A DNA stretch of 64,000 nucleotides from Rhodanobacter sp. C05 (GCF_002001165.1 NZ_MUNQ01000008.1:248001-312000), one strand, 5' to 3'; shown: positions 25,889 through 35,350, numbered from the stretch's first letter. A program made the numbers and translations. Notes: generated by a model from the sequence alone, not told the origin.

Positions 25889-27586
25889 TCAAGCAGGCAC
25901 GGCTATCTCTTGAGGGATTCCATGCACCATGCGACCGCTGTCGAGTTTTACGATCCGGTCCGCGACGTGGTAATAGCGGTCGTCGTGGCTGATCACGATG
26001 ACGGTTTTACCCTTGGCTTTCAGTTCGGGCAGAATCTTGTAGTAAAAAAATTCCCTGAACTCGGGATCCTGGTCCGCCGCCCACTCGTCAAACAGATAAA
26101 TGGGGCGGTCCTCGACATAAGTCGTGACGAGTGCCAGGCGTTTCCTCTGGCCTTGTGACAAAGAGATGGTTGAAAACCTGCCTTCATGCACCTGTACTTT
26201 TTTCTCCAGGCGACATTCACGCAGGTATGCCCTGATAACAGCATCGGTCTGCGGTAAATCCTCGGTGCCGTAGAGTTTGCTGAAAAGATATGAGTCCGAA
26301 AATACGGTGCCGAAGTGCTGCGTGTACCAAGCCCGGTTCTCCGACTGAACTCTCACGCCATTGAGCCAAACCTCACCACGTCCAGGCTCGTAAAGCCCGC
26401 AAAGAATTTTCGCGAACGTGGTCTTGCCGCTGCCGTTGCCACCGATGATGAATAGCAACTCACCCGCTTCAATAGAGAGACTGATCGGTCCGAGTTCGAA
26501 ACCGCTTTCACCATCGACGCCGCCGTAGGTGTGGCCAATGCCAGTCAGTTTTATGTTGCAACCGGAGGCATGCGGCCGTTCGCCGAGATTCACATCGTTT
26601 GCGACAGCAGTTGCGACGCGGTCACGTGAGTTGCGCGAATGCAATTCAGTCACGGACATCGACGCCGAGTGCCGGAACACGCCAAGCGCCTCAAGATTAT
26701 CCAGCGCCACACCTGCGCGAGCGAATTGGCTGCCGCTTTCGATCACGCGATCCATGTTCGCCTTCATGTAAAGAAGCGTGACCATGAAGCTGATCATGAC
26801 CTCATGGGAAATTCCGCCCAGGAGTTTTCCACCGTAGATAAGCAACGCGACAAAAATAAAAAAAGCTATTTCGGAGTATCCGTAGATAACTCCAAACAGC
26901 AGTTCAGCGCTGTAATTTCTATCCCGGTACTTAGTCGATACGTCATAGAGCTCACCGGCGTAAAAACCATTCCACCGGGACAAGTTCATTTTCAGTTCCT
27001 TGATGCCACCACTCATCGCGTTGTACGTGGCTAGCATCGTTTCCGCAAAAGCACGCGCTTCACGCAGGTATTGCTCGAACTTCTTTTTCAGAAATTCGCG
27101 CGTCACGGTCAGGACTACCATGAAACCCACCAGCACAAGCAACAGCTTCCAAGACAGATATCCCAGATAGCAGAAGGATGCGATGGTCACCGTGTAGTCG
27201 ACCAGCACCGCAGGGAGCGAGCGCATGGATTCCGACAGACGATCCACGTCCTGGGTAACGGCCGACAGCAGTTTGGCGTTGCCATCGCGCTCTAGTTCGA
27301 CAAGCGGCGTATTGATCCATTGCCGTCCGAGTTGGAGCCGAAGGTCGAACGCCGACCACAGCGCCAACTTGGAAATGCTCACCCTGGCAATGAAACTCGC
27401 CACTGCTGCGGCAGTGCAAAGACCGATGAATTCCCAAATGTCCGCATTCCCGTCAACGACACCCCTGAGGTGCGCATTGAATATCATCAGCAAGCGGACG
27501 GCGGTCAATCCAGCGACAGCTGAGATGATCGTGGTGACAATGATCACTCCAGGAGCGTACCCGAACAGAAAACGTAAGATCCTCAC
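25889..27586 (-). CDS. Cyclic-peptide-type ABC exporter (fused TMD-NBD)
   Basis: This 565-residue half-transporter has several hydrophobic helices in roughly residues 1-310, then a nucleotide-binding domain: Walker A GGNGSGKTT, signature LSQGQRKRL, Walker B PIYLFDEW and H-loop VISHDD. The short NBD and DEWAADQDP motif resemble the PvdE/SyrD-type cyclic peptide export family, whose members move siderophore precursors or lipopeptides across the inner membrane. The start is GTG at 27586 with AGAGAGG just upstream. It sits 91 bp before the PKS on the same strand, so it probably exports the product or a precursor. The cargo is inferred from context. Confidence 0.9.
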   Translation of the reverse strand: MRILRFLFGYAPGVIIVTTIISAVAGLTAVRLLMIFNAHLRGVVDGNADIWEFIGLCTAAAVASFIARVSISKLALWSAFDLRLQLGRQWINTPLVELERDGNAKLLSAVTQDVDRLSESMRSLPAVLVDYTVTIASFCYLGYLSWKLLLVLVGFMVVLTVTREFLKKKFEQYLREARAFAETMLATYNAMSGGIKELKMNLSRWNGFYAGELYDVSTKYRDRNYSAELLFGVIYGYSEIAFFIFVALLIYGGKLLGGISHEVMISFMVTLLYMKANMDRVIESGSQFARAGVALDNLEALGVFRHSASMSVTELHSRNSRDRVATAVANDVNLGERPHASGCNIKLTGIGHTYGGVDGESGFELGPISLSIEAGELLFIIGGNGSGKTTFAKILCGLYEPGRGEVWLNGVRVQSENRAWYTQHFGTVFSDSYLFSKLYGTEDLPQTDAVIRAYLRECRLEKKVQVHEGRFSTISLSQGQRKRLALVTTYVEDRPIYLFDEWAADQDPEFREFFYYKILPELKAKGKTVIVISHDDRYYHVADRIVKLDSGRMVHGIPQEIAVPA

Positions 27587-27664
27587 CGCACACCTCTCTC
27601 ACTCAGCGCTGGAATTTTCGAGTAATAAAATCGAATGCGAATCTAGAAACGGAACACCCTCGAG

Positions 27665-28774
27665 CTATGCGAATACATCTTCACGACACCCAATACCGTC
27701 CACGATATGTACGGAGGCGTAGGGGGGATAATCCGGCACCACGCGGCAGTCGTTTTCCAAAATACTGATGCCACCGACTTCACTTACGTTTTCAAAATTG
27801 CTGAAACGGTAAGTGATGTACATCATTCGATTTCGATCAGTCCGAATGAATTCAGCGCGCAAACGCACGCCAGCCTTGTTGGCTTCAGAGATCAAATAAT
27901 TGATGATGATCGTGCCCACGCCACGCGACATCACGCGACACGACATCAGCAGCAGCTTCACCGTCCAATGTTCCTGTGCGCGCTCCAACAAGCACAGGCC
28001 GATCTTTCCATAGGCGCCGAACTTGTCTTCCAATCCGGCGATAAGCAGATCGTGATCGGGCGAATCCATGATCGCCTTCAGCTCATCGTAGTTGTAGGTG
28101 CGCCCGGTGGTATTTAACTGATGGGTGCGCTTGGTGAGCTCTTCCGCTCGCTGCAAGTCATTTTCGGTCGCCCTTCCCATCGTCAGCTTGAGACCAAGGG
28201 TCGCCAGAAAATCATCTTTCGGCCCTTCGTACTCCGCTTCCACCGCGTTGCGCTGGATATCGCTGAGATACATGAGTCGGCGGCCTTTGGATTCGTCCGT
28301 GATGAAACGCGGAATGAATTCTTGCCGTTCGAGAATGGCGTCAAACTCGATCGCGTCGACACACAACACGTCCGGATGCGAGAACGCCACTTCCTCGCGT
28401 TCGTACGACTGATCGTCGATAAAGGCAATGCTATCGATACCGACATTGATCGCCGTGGCGATCGCCTGCACCGAGACGGCCTTTGATCCCCAGTTGATCT
28501 GCGGATAGAGAAAATATTCGGCGATGCCGAACGAACCCAGCTTCGCCATGGCGGTGGCGTGATCATTCTTGCTCGAAATCGACTGAAGGATGCCGCGGCG
28601 ATCGAGCTCCTGGATCACATTCATGACGCCGGGAATCAAGGTGACGGCCTCATCTTCGAGGAGAACACCGTCCCAGATCGTATTGTCGAGATCCCAGACG
28701 ACTACCTTGACCGACTTAGTGCGCCGCTCTTCTCTGTCTTTTTCCAACTCAACCAACAATGCATCGCTAGACAT
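27665..28774 (-). CDS. fkbH-like: FkbH-like HAD-IIIC protein (glyceryl-ACP formation)
   Basis: 369 residues. The HAD motif VVVWDLDNTIWDG spans about residues 24-36 (Asp28, Asp30), followed by SSKND, IDDQSYER and a GNAT-like C-terminal part. FkbH proteins use 1,3-bisphosphoglycerate to load a dephosphorylated glyceryl group on a stand-alone ACP, the first step to methoxy- or hydroxymalonyl-ACP. The start at 28774 is chosen over one 29 codons upstream because GGAGG lies 7-8 nt in front and the extra residues do not fit the family. The dehydrogenases and ACP of the same pathway are encoded at 31.5-33.9 kb. Confidence 0.92.
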   Translation of the reverse strand: MSSDALLVELEKDREERRTKSVKVVVWDLDNTIWDGVLLEDEAVTLIPGVMNVIQELDRRGILQSISSKNDHATAMAKLGSFGIAEYFLYPQINWGSKAVSVQAIATAINVGIDSIAFIDDQSYEREEVAFSHPDVLCVDAIEFDAILERQEFIPRFITDESKGRRLMYLSDIQRNAVEAEYEGPKDDFLATLGLKLTMGRATENDLQRAEELTKRTHQLNTTGRTYNYDELKAIMDSPDHDLLIAGLEDKFGAYGKIGLCLLERAQEHWTVKLLLMSCRVMSRGVGTIIINYLISEANKAGVRLRAEFIRTDRNRMMYITYRFSNFENVSEVGGISILENDCRVVPDYPPYASVHIVDGIGCREDVFA

Positions 28775-28906
28775 CTCTATTCCTCCGAAGAAAAGACAGC
28801 GAAAGATCGCAACTACGGATAGCAAAGCTTGAGTCGCCACTGTCGCCGGAACGATAAGCAACGCCCCAGCGCCGGAGCCGATGAAGAATTTGTGGTGGCG
28901 TACCGA

Positions 28907-30736
28907 TCAATTACCCGCAATTTCAAACAGAGATTGGCTTACATACTTCTCCCGACAGAGGGATCTCTGCAGCTTCCCGCTTGTCGTTTTCGGAATGGAA
29001 CCGGGAGGAATGAATCGAATGTCATGCACTCGAATCTGATGCTCTTCCGCCACCTCGCTGCGGATAGCCTTTTCGAGATCTCGCCGCGACACGGCCAGCG
29101 CGCCGGCATCACCATCGACGCTGTTTCCAACGCAGTACTCGGTGCCGATCTCACTGACGACGACCAGTCTCGCGTGTTCGTCCGCATCGACGGAAAACGC
29201 GATCGTGCAGCCTGGGCGTAGTGCCGGATGACTGGCTTCCGCGGTCTTTTCGATTTCCTGCGGATAGTGATTGCGCCCTTCGATGATGATCAAATCTTTT
29301 CTACGGCCGGTGAACACCAACTCGTTGCCGTCCATAAACCCAAGATCGCCACTGCGCATGTAGCGCTCTCCTGGCAAATCTTTGATCTGCGCGTGAAACT
29401 TTTCTTCGGTATCGCTCGGGCGGTTCCAATAGCCCTTCGCAATGAGGTCGCCGCTGACCCAAACTTCCCCGATTTCCCCAGGTTTACTTAGCTCGAACGA
29501 GTCTGGGTTGACAATGCGTACGTCGATCTTCCAGGGCCCGGGCCAAACGCGACCGCAGCCCATCATCACGATCGATGCTTGCCCATCCTTGGCCGACTGA
29601 ACCTTGTGATCTCGCAGGAGGGTCGCATCCAGCGAATAATATTTAGGCCCCGCATCGGCCAACGTAACCAACAAGGTCGCTTCGGCAAGCCCCCAGGCTG
29701 GGGCCATTGCATCGCGCCGCAGACCGCATGGTGCGAATGCCTCGATAAACCGATCCGTGCTGGTGTTGCGGATTGGCTCGGCGGCATTGTTGGCTCTGTG
29801 CCAGCAACTCAGATCAAGCAGTCGACGCTGCTCAGCGGTCGTTTTGCGCGCAACGAGATCGAACGCGAAATTCGGTCCCGAGCTATGGGACGCGCGATAG
29901 CGGTGAATCGCGTTGACCCAGCGCACCGGATTCTTTACGAATTCGAACGGCGTCATGACGTAAACCGACATGCCAAACGCCAAAGGCACCAGCAATCCGT
30001 CAATCAAACCGAAGTCGTGAAAATAGGGCATCCAGCAAACGGCTTGCGTTCCGGCTGTGGGACAGCCCGAAGCGGTGCCGTTGTAGTCAATGATCTTCAT
30101 CAGATTGCGATGGGTGACCATGACGCCTTTCGGCGTCGAGGTAGACCCTGAGGTGTATTGCAAGTAGGCGATGTCTTCCGCCTCCTGTTTCGGTTCGCGC
30201 CATGCGCTCGATTGATCGGCCAAGGTGTCAACCGCAATCCATTCCACGTCGGTGAGCCCGTCGATGGTGCTGGCGATGTCACGCAGCGTGTTCAGAACGG
30301 ATGACGTCGTCAGGATGAAACGTATGTCGCAATCTAAAACGACACCTTTGACGCGATTCAGATAGCGTTCCACCTTCCCCGAAAGCGGCGCAGGCATCGG
30401 TACGGCGATAATTCCGCCATAAGCGCAGCCCAGAAAGGCCTGCATGACCTCTGCGCCCGCATCGAACAACATCATCGCGCGGGCACCTTGCGCTCCCCGG
30501 CTTTGAAAATAGGCCGCCAACGAACGAGCCTCGCGGTCCAGCTCTGCAAAGGTCTTGGGCGCACCTTCGGTCTCGCCGTCGACCAACCTGGTCACCGCCG
30601 CTTTATCAGGCAGAACAGCGGCCAAGGCATGGAAATACGTACCCACTGTTGCATGGCCGGCACTGCGCACTTCTTCGACGAGCTTCCGGCGCTCTGTGTC
30701 CGAGTCATGTGTCTTCGAAGATTGAATGTCTTGCAT
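28907..30736 (-). CDS. Fatty-acyl-AMP ligase (FAAL)
   Basis: 609 residues from ATG 30736, which has GGGAG 7 nt upstream; an upstream TTG at 30775 is less likely. The adenylation core has YTSGSTSTPKGV, the FHDFGL stretch typical of FAALs, and near the C-terminus RSGDLGF and FTGRRKDLIIIEGRNHYPQ. FAALs form acyl-adenylates and pass the acyl chain to a carrier protein without CoA. The PKS begins with an ACP and no loading AT, so this enzyme probably supplies the starter unit to ACP0. The acyl substrate cannot be read from sequence. It lies 61 bp after the phosphopantetheinyl transferase gene and 132 bp before the FkbH gene. Confidence 0.92.
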   Translation of the reverse strand: MQDIQSSKTHDSDTERRKLVEEVRSAGHATVGTYFHALAAVLPDKAAVTRLVDGETEGAPKTFAELDREARSLAAYFQSRGAQGARAMMLFDAGAEVMQAFLGCAYGGIIAVPMPAPLSGKVERYLNRVKGVVLDCDIRFILTTSSVLNTLRDIASTIDGLTDVEWIAVDTLADQSSAWREPKQEAEDIAYLQYTSGSTSTPKGVMVTHRNLMKIIDYNGTASGCPTAGTQAVCWMPYFHDFGLIDGLLVPLAFGMSVYVMTPFEFVKNPVRWVNAIHRYRASHSSGPNFAFDLVARKTTAEQRRLLDLSCWHRANNAAEPIRNTSTDRFIEAFAPCGLRRDAMAPAWGLAEATLLVTLADAGPKYYSLDATLLRDHKVQSAKDGQASIVMMGCGRVWPGPWKIDVRIVNPDSFELSKPGEIGEVWVSGDLIAKGYWNRPSDTEEKFHAQIKDLPGERYMRSGDLGFMDGNELVFTGRRKDLIIIEGRNHYPQEIEKTAEASHPALRPGCTIAFSVDADEHARLVVVSEIGTEYCVGNSVDGDAGALAVSRRDLEKAIRSEVAEEHQIRVHDIRFIPPGSIPKTTSGKLQRSLCREKYVSQSLFEIAGN

Positions 30737-30797
30737 CACCCAACTCCCACTAGAAGGATCGTTCGAATGCGTCAATCACGCCGCCTCGCTGCGCACT

Positions 30798-31490
30798 TCA
30801 AGCGCGCGGGAGCGTCACGCCGGTATAGACACGCTCACCATGGACAAACCAGCGTCCGACAAAATCAGTCGAAGGACGTGGCATGGGTTTCACTTTATTT
30901 TCCAGAATGATCAAGAAGGTTCCCTCTTTAGAATTTTCCGCTGTGACGGAAAAAATCACGGAAACATCTCGAAACCCAAGAAAGGAACGTGTGCTTGGGT
31001 AATAGCACTTATAAAAAGACTCTTTGGCGCTGAAGGCGAGTTTCGGCCAATCAACGCCATCGATGCGCGGCAACGGATGGAAATGCTCAAGGTCATTCGG
31101 TCGACAAACCAAATGGTACAAATCACTTCCGAGTGGCTTTGCTTCTTCGGCGTCAAATCCCACGCCATCCGCATCGACTGACCGCGCGACTACTGCGGAA
31201 CAAAAACCCTCGCAATGCGTGATGCTTCCGCAGAAACTGTCCGGCCAACGTGGACTGCGGTCGAGCTCGGCAACGATCGGACCCACATCTGCGCCCGCCT
31301 TCGCCAACGCTTTGCGCGCTGCAGCGCGGCCTGCAGAAAATTCCCGACGCCGCGCCGGTATGGCTTTGCGGATGTAAGCCTCTTCTTCGGAGAAGAGCGG
31401 TGCGGAGAACATGTCCGAATCCGCGATGCATGCTGATATGGGTGCGACGAACAGATCCGCTAACGCACGCTCATCCATGACAGCGTTCAT
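30798..31490 (-). CDS. 4'-phosphopantetheinyl transferase (Sfp/EntD superfamily)
   Basis: 230 residues. It has the EntD-like RREFSAGRAAARKAL (about 48-62), GFDAEE (111-116, Mg-binding acidic residues) and FSAKESFYK (153-161). The enzyme moves phosphopantetheine from CoA to the ACP serines and is needed to activate the PKS and the free ACP. Its ATG at 31490 overlaps the TGA of the preceding dehydrogenase (ATGA), indicating translational coupling. A longer in-frame extension inside the dehydrogenase gene has no family resemblance and was discarded. Confidence 0.93.
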   Translation of the reverse strand: MNAVMDERALADLFVAPISACIADSDMFSAPLFSEEEAYIRKAIPARRREFSAGRAAARKALAKAGADVGPIVAELDRSPRWPDSFCGSITHCEGFCSAVVARSVDADGVGFDAEEAKPLGSDLYHLVCRPNDLEHFHPLPRIDGVDWPKLAFSAKESFYKCYYPSTRSFLGFRDVSVIFSVTAENSKEGTFLIILENKVKPMPRPSTDFVGRWFVHGERVYTGVTLPRA

Positions 31491-32704
31491 TGCGTCACCG
31501 CATCGAACTCGACTTGCCGCCTCTCCGGCGCACTGGCGTGGTGTCCCGCGGAATCGCCTCCCGCCATCAGCTTCTGTCGCTCGAATTCCTGGAAGCCGAG
31601 ATTGGCGATCGTGATTTGCTGGATCTGCGTACTGCCCTCGATGATCTCCATGATCTTGGCGTCTCGCATCAAGCGCTCGACCGGATAGGAGGGGCTGCAG
31701 CCATTCGCACCATGAATCTGCACTGCGCGATCCGCCGCCCGCATCGCTGCGGTCGACGCATGATATTTCGCGATAAAGGTATGCATGATGTCCTGGAAAT
31801 CTCCGGACTCGCGCATTGCTCCCGCCTGGCGGCACAACAACCGCGCCGCGACGCTATCCGTGATGATGTCGCTGATCATCTGCTGGATAAGCTGATGTTC
31901 TTTCAGGAAAGCGCCTGAACGTTTAGTGCTATTGGCATACTCGTAACACGCATCGAGACAGGCCTGCGCGATACCCACCGCACCGCACGCTACCGAATAG
32001 CGACCGAGTCCAAGCGCAGTTTGTGCCACTGTCGCCCCGAAGCCGGGCTTTCCGATCATATTTTCTTTAGGCACGCGGCAATGCTTGAACGTCGCCAGAG
32101 CCAGCATCGATCCGCGTGTGCCGAACATGTCGTTGATCGGTTCGACGGAAAGTCCCGGCCTATCGCGCTCGACCAGAAACGCTACTGGCAGATCGTTGTA
32201 TTTGCAGAGGACCAAATACAGATCGGCGATTTGGCCAAAGCTGATCCATTTCTTTTGGCCGTGAAGGAGAAACTCATCACCATCGGCAACCGCAACCGTT
32301 TCAACAGCATTGATATCGCTGCCCGCGTTGGGTTCGCTGATCCCAAGCGCACCAATGGCCTCTCCCTTGGCCAGCAACGGCAACCAACGCTCTTTCAGGC
32401 CAGCGCCGCCCCAACGAAGAATCGTATGGGCGATCATGTCATGCACGGTTAAAAGCGTGCGCACCGACGAGCAGGCTCTACCGAGTTCCTCATGCAGGAT
32501 CCCGTAAGTCACCATGTCCATCGATGCGCCGCCCCAACGATGTGGCAAGAACGGAGCGAAATAACCATTCTGAGCCAGATCCGATCTGATCGAATCAGAT
32601 AGCTTCTGAGAACGATCATGGAGTTCCGCAAAAGGGCTGACTTTGTCTAAAGCAAATTGACGAAATTCGCTCTGCCGACTATGTGTTTCCATTCCCTTGA
32701 TCAC
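31487..32704 (-). CDS. Acyl-CoA/ACP dehydrogenase, FkbI/ZmaE-like
   Basis: About 405 residues. It has the acyl-CoA dehydrogenase fold: GISEPNAGSDI, KKWISFGQ, and a C-terminal IIEGSTQIQQI with the expected catalytic glutamate. In hydroxy- and methoxymalonyl-ACP pathways such an enzyme oxidises the glyceryl/hydroxymalonyl semialdehyde-ACP. The start is uncertain: GTG 32704 has GAGGG about 8 nt upstream, ATG 32692 is the first ATG, and an outer TTG lies at 32719. It is followed by an ATGA overlap with the phosphopantetheinyl transferase and preceded closely by the ACP gene. The FkbI-like role rests on the FkbH, ACP and FkbK-like neighbours; the fold alone would fit a general acyl-CoA dehydrogenase. 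Confidence 0.87.
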   Translation of the reverse strand: MIKGMETHSRQSEFRQFALDKVSPFAELHDRSQKLSDSIRSDLAQNGYFAPFLPHRWGGASMDMVTYGILHEELGRACSSVRTLLTVHDMIAHTILRWGGAGLKERWLPLLAKGEAIGALGISEPNAGSDINAVETVAVADGDEFLLHGQKKWISFGQIADLYLVLCKYNDLPVAFLVERDRPGLSVEPINDMFGTRGSMLALATFKHCRVPKENMIGKPGFGATVAQTALGLGRYSVACGAVGIAQACLDACYEYANSTKRSGAFLKEHQLIQQMISDIITDSVAARLLCRQAGAMRESGDFQDIMHTFIAKYHASTAAMRAADRAVQIHGANGCSPSYPVERLMRDAKIMEIIEGSTQIQQITIANLGFQEFERQKLMAGGDSAGHHASAPERRQVEFDAVTQ

Positions 32705-32732
32705 AATCACAGCCCTCAAAATTTAAGTATCT

Positions 32733-32984
32733 TCAAGCAGGCACAACTACACCTACTTTTCTTCCAAGCATCTGCGCAATCGAATTAATCGTGCTGAAAT
32801 TTGTTAACTGCAGATCGTCATCCTCGATCGTGATCGAGAACTCTTTCTCCAGCCAGGCGATAAGTTGAATCGCGAACAATGAGTTCACGTAACCGCCTGC
32901 AAATACGTCGTCTGCGTCGTCGAGCCCATCCGTCCGGAAAAAGCGGGAAAAGAACTGACGGACTATTTGTTTGTACTCACTCAT
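32733..32984 (-). CDS. Stand-alone acyl carrier protein, FkbJ/ZmaD-like
   Basis: 83 residues from ATG 32984 (AAGGA 11 nt upstream); an ATG four codons earlier at 32996 is possible. The serine in GGYVNSLFAIQL is the predicted phosphopantetheine site. The VNSLFA form is typical of carriers that hold methoxy- or hydroxymalonyl units and differs from the LGGNSL of the PKS ACPs. It lies between FkbI-like and FkbK-like genes, so it should carry the glycerate-derived extender unit to a PKS acyltransferase. Confidence 0.9.
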   Translation of the reverse strand: MSEYKQIVRQFFSRFFRTDGLDDADDVFAGGYVNSLFAIQLIAWLEKEFSITIEDDDLQLTNFSTINSIAQMLGRKVGVVVPA

Positions 32985-33007
32985 AGTGGAATCCATCCTT
33001 TTCGGAA

Positions 33008-33862
33008 TCAGTATTCAAAAAAACCTCTGCCGCTCTTTTGACCATGCAAGCCCGCATCCACCATCTGCTTCAGCAAGGGGCATGGACGGTATTTGCTGTC
33101 ATTGAAACTTTCATACAGGACATCGATCGAGTACAAAATCGTATCCAGACCGATGAGGTCTGCAGTTGCTAGAGGACCCATCTTGTGGCCAAAGCACTCG
33201 ACAAAAATCTTGTCGATGTCGCTCGGTGGAGCAACGCGATCATGGACGAGGAATGCCGCCTCGTTGACGGTCAACATCAGTACTCGATTGGACACAAATC
33301 CAGGCGAGTCCCGCACAATCACGCCCTCTTTGCCGAACTGGCTCAGAAATTTGATCGCGGTATCGATTGTTTCAGTCGTTGTGTGATGGCCGCGGATGAC
33401 CTCGACCGTCTTTTTCATCGGTACCGGATTCATGAAATGCATTCCAAGAATCCGATCTGGACGTTTGGTAAGAGAACCAATCCGGGTAATCGATATCGCC
33501 GATGTATTCGCAGCGAAAACCGTCTGCGGTCGGCAGATCTGATCAATCTGTCGATAAATACCCTTCTTGATGTCGAAGTTTTCCGTGGCGTTCTCGACGA
33601 CAAAATCCGCTTCTTCCAAAACAGCTAGATCTGTCGAAGTAACTACCGCGGAAAGTATTTCGTCGGCGCTCTTGCCGCCATTCTTCTTACCCATGAGAAG
33701 CTGGGCTCGAATATTCTGGCGAATCGACCTCACCGCATCATCGAGGATGTCTTTTCCTGTATCGATAAGCAGCACTTTGTGCCCATGCTGGGCGAGATCC
33801 TGGGCCAAGCCGCGTCCCATCACGCCGGCACCCACAACTCCGATGACATTTAAATCTTGCAA
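33008..33862 (-). CDS. 3-hydroxyacyl-CoA/ACP dehydrogenase, FkbK/ZmaG-like
   Basis: 284 residues starting at TTG 33862, preceded by AAGGGG at about 7 nt; this places the NAD motif VIGVVGAGVMGRG at the N-terminus as in the family. An outer TTG at 33892 is possible. It also has ENATENFDIKK, FAANTSAIS and MHFMNPVPMKK, typical of 3-hydroxybutyryl-CoA dehydrogenases. In the extender pathway it oxidises the primary alcohol of glyceryl-ACP. Two short codon gaps separate it from the ACP gene, so the two are probably co-expressed. Confidence 0.9.
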   Translation of the reverse strand: MQDLNVIGVVGAGVMGRGLAQDLAQHGHKVLLIDTGKDILDDAVRSIRQNIRAQLLMGKKNGGKSADEILSAVVTSTDLAVLEEADFVVENATENFDIKKGIYRQIDQICRPQTVFAANTSAISITRIGSLTKRPDRILGMHFMNPVPMKKTVEVIRGHHTTTETIDTAIKFLSQFGKEGVIVRDSPGFVSNRVLMLTVNEAAFLVHDRVAPPSDIDKIFVECFGHKMGPLATADLIGLDTILYSIDVLYESFNDSKYRPCPLLKQMVDAGLHGQKSGRGFFEY

Positions 33863-33938
33863 GTTATCACCCCTTCGATAATGACCAATCAAAATGGTTG
33901 CGAACTGCGAAACGTCCCGATAAACATCGATGAAACTG

Positions 33939-34721
33939 TCAGCTTGCGCAACGTTCCTGCACCGCCGACCGCGCCATCATTTTGCGCAGTTCAATCGACA
34001 ATGCGCGCAGAAAAAGTGCTTGAGCCGAGCGAATGAAGAAGTGTCCGCCCGGCATCATCTGCAAACCGAATAAACCATCCGTCGCATCGCGCCATGCCGC
34101 CACATCGTCGCGCCCAGCTTCGGGATCGCACAGACCGCCGAACGCCAGGATGTCACACTGCAATCTGGGCTCGTGTTGATATTTGTAGTCTTCATGAACT
34201 GCCAGATCGGCGCGCAGCATCGGCTCGATCAGCGACATCAGCTCGCTATCGTTCAAGACTGCGGCAGGCGTGCCGTCCAATTGACGCAGACCTTCGATGA
34301 ATTCTTCATGCGGAAGATGATTGATCGGCGCGCGCGTTAACGGCCGCTGTGGCGCCACTCTTCCCGAAACGATCAGGCACTCCGGCGCAGGATGACCTTC
34401 CTGCTGCAGTCTCCGCGCCAACTCGTAAGCGACGATCGCGCCCATGCTATGCCCATATACGGCAAACGGACGATCCATCAGCGGAATTAATGCGGGCAAT
34501 ACCGCGTCGACGATATCGGCGGCATTCGCTATGGGCGTTTCGCGCTGACGCATTTCGCGCCCGGGAAGTTGCACCGCGCAAAGCTCAATGCTTCGCGGCA
34601 GATAGTCATGCCATTCCCTGAAAGCTTGAACTGAGCCACCTGCAAATGGAAAGCAAATGAGTCGTGCGATGGCGTTTTCTTGCGACTTGAAAATCTCGAC
34701 CCAAGGATTAGAACGATGCAC
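33939..34721 (-). CDS. Type II thioesterase (copy 1)
   Basis: 260 residues, alpha/beta hydrolase. GHSMGA places the nucleophile at Ser92; LICFPFAGGS is the oxyanion region near residues 21-30, CDPEAG holds the acid, and GGHFFI near the C-terminus the histidine. Type II thioesterases remove stalled or wrong acyl groups from PKS/NRPS carrier proteins. The start is GTG 34721 with GGGAG upstream. It follows MbtH copy 1 by 63 bp, and both are repeated 1.5 kb upstream. Confidence 0.92.
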   Translation of the reverse strand: MHRSNPWVEIFKSQENAIARLICFPFAGGSVQAFREWHDYLPRSIELCAVQLPGREMRQRETPIANAADIVDAVLPALIPLMDRPFAVYGHSMGAIVAYELARRLQQEGHPAPECLIVSGRVAPQRPLTRAPINHLPHEEFIEGLRQLDGTPAAVLNDSELMSLIEPMLRADLAVHEDYKYQHEPRLQCDILAFGGLCDPEAGRDDVAAWRDATDGLFGLQMMPGGHFFIRSAQALFLRALSIELRKMMARSAVQERCAS

Positions 34722-35061
34722 TGGCAGCTACTCCCTCGCTAAGACCATGACCGACAATCACTTCGCAGCATGTCCTGCAAGCTGCTAGCTACTCGACGCC
34801 TCCATCTGGCGGCGCAAGCTCAGTGGTCTCATGTCAAGCCAGGTGTGCTCGATGTACTCCAGGCACTCGTGCTTCGAACCGGATTTTCCGACTTCCTGCC
34901 ATCCTGCGGGCAAGGGCCTGTCGGCGGCCCATATCGAATATTGATCTTCGTGATTCTTGACGACTGCGAACGTCTCTTCCTTGCTCTCACCTTCAATCAT
35001 TGAAGTCCTCTCCCTATGGATGAAGCATCATCAGCGCCGAGCCCTGCCTCGCATTTGTCAT
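34642..35061. repeat. Near-identical 420-bp segment, copy 1 (TE N-terminus to MbtH leader)
   Basis: It matches 36150-36570 at an offset of 1,508 bp with a single-base indel in the leader. It covers the first codons of the thioesterase, the 63-bp spacer, all of mbtH and about 60 bp of leader. Beyond it the two thioesterase genes are clearly more divergent. Confidence 0.85.
34785..35000 (-). CDS. MbtH-family NRPS accessory protein (copy 1)
   Basis: 71 residues, the usual family length, with NHEDQYSIW, PAGW and WLDMRPLSLRR. MbtH proteins bind and activate NRPS adenylation domains; none is encoded in this window, so the partner is expected beyond the left edge. The ATG at 35000 has GAGG 6 nt upstream. 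It differs from copy 2 at only six positions, all in the N-terminal third. The usual proline after the tryptophan (SLWP) is alanine here. Confidence 0.92.
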   Translation of the reverse strand: MIEGESKEETFAVVKNHEDQYSIWAADRPLPAGWQEVGKSGSKHECLEYIEHTWLDMRPLSLRRQMEASSS

Positions 35062-35350
35062 GTTGCGAGTCGGTTTTCGCAGACAAGTGTCACTCGGATG
35101 TCACGCTTTCAAAATCAGGCAAAACCTTTCTGACATAGCTGCTGAAGCTATGAGCAATACAGATGAAAAGTTAATTCCCTACATATAAAGCAGACAGCAA
35201 CCAAAACGCCGCGCACACGCATTTATCGGACTATAAAGCTGCAAGCAACCACCCCCCTATCCCCTGGCGATCTGCTTACGACTTGTTGCTCCTTCCACAC
35301 AGGGTACACACCGTGCACGTCAAGTATATATTTGATGAAATGAAGATAAT

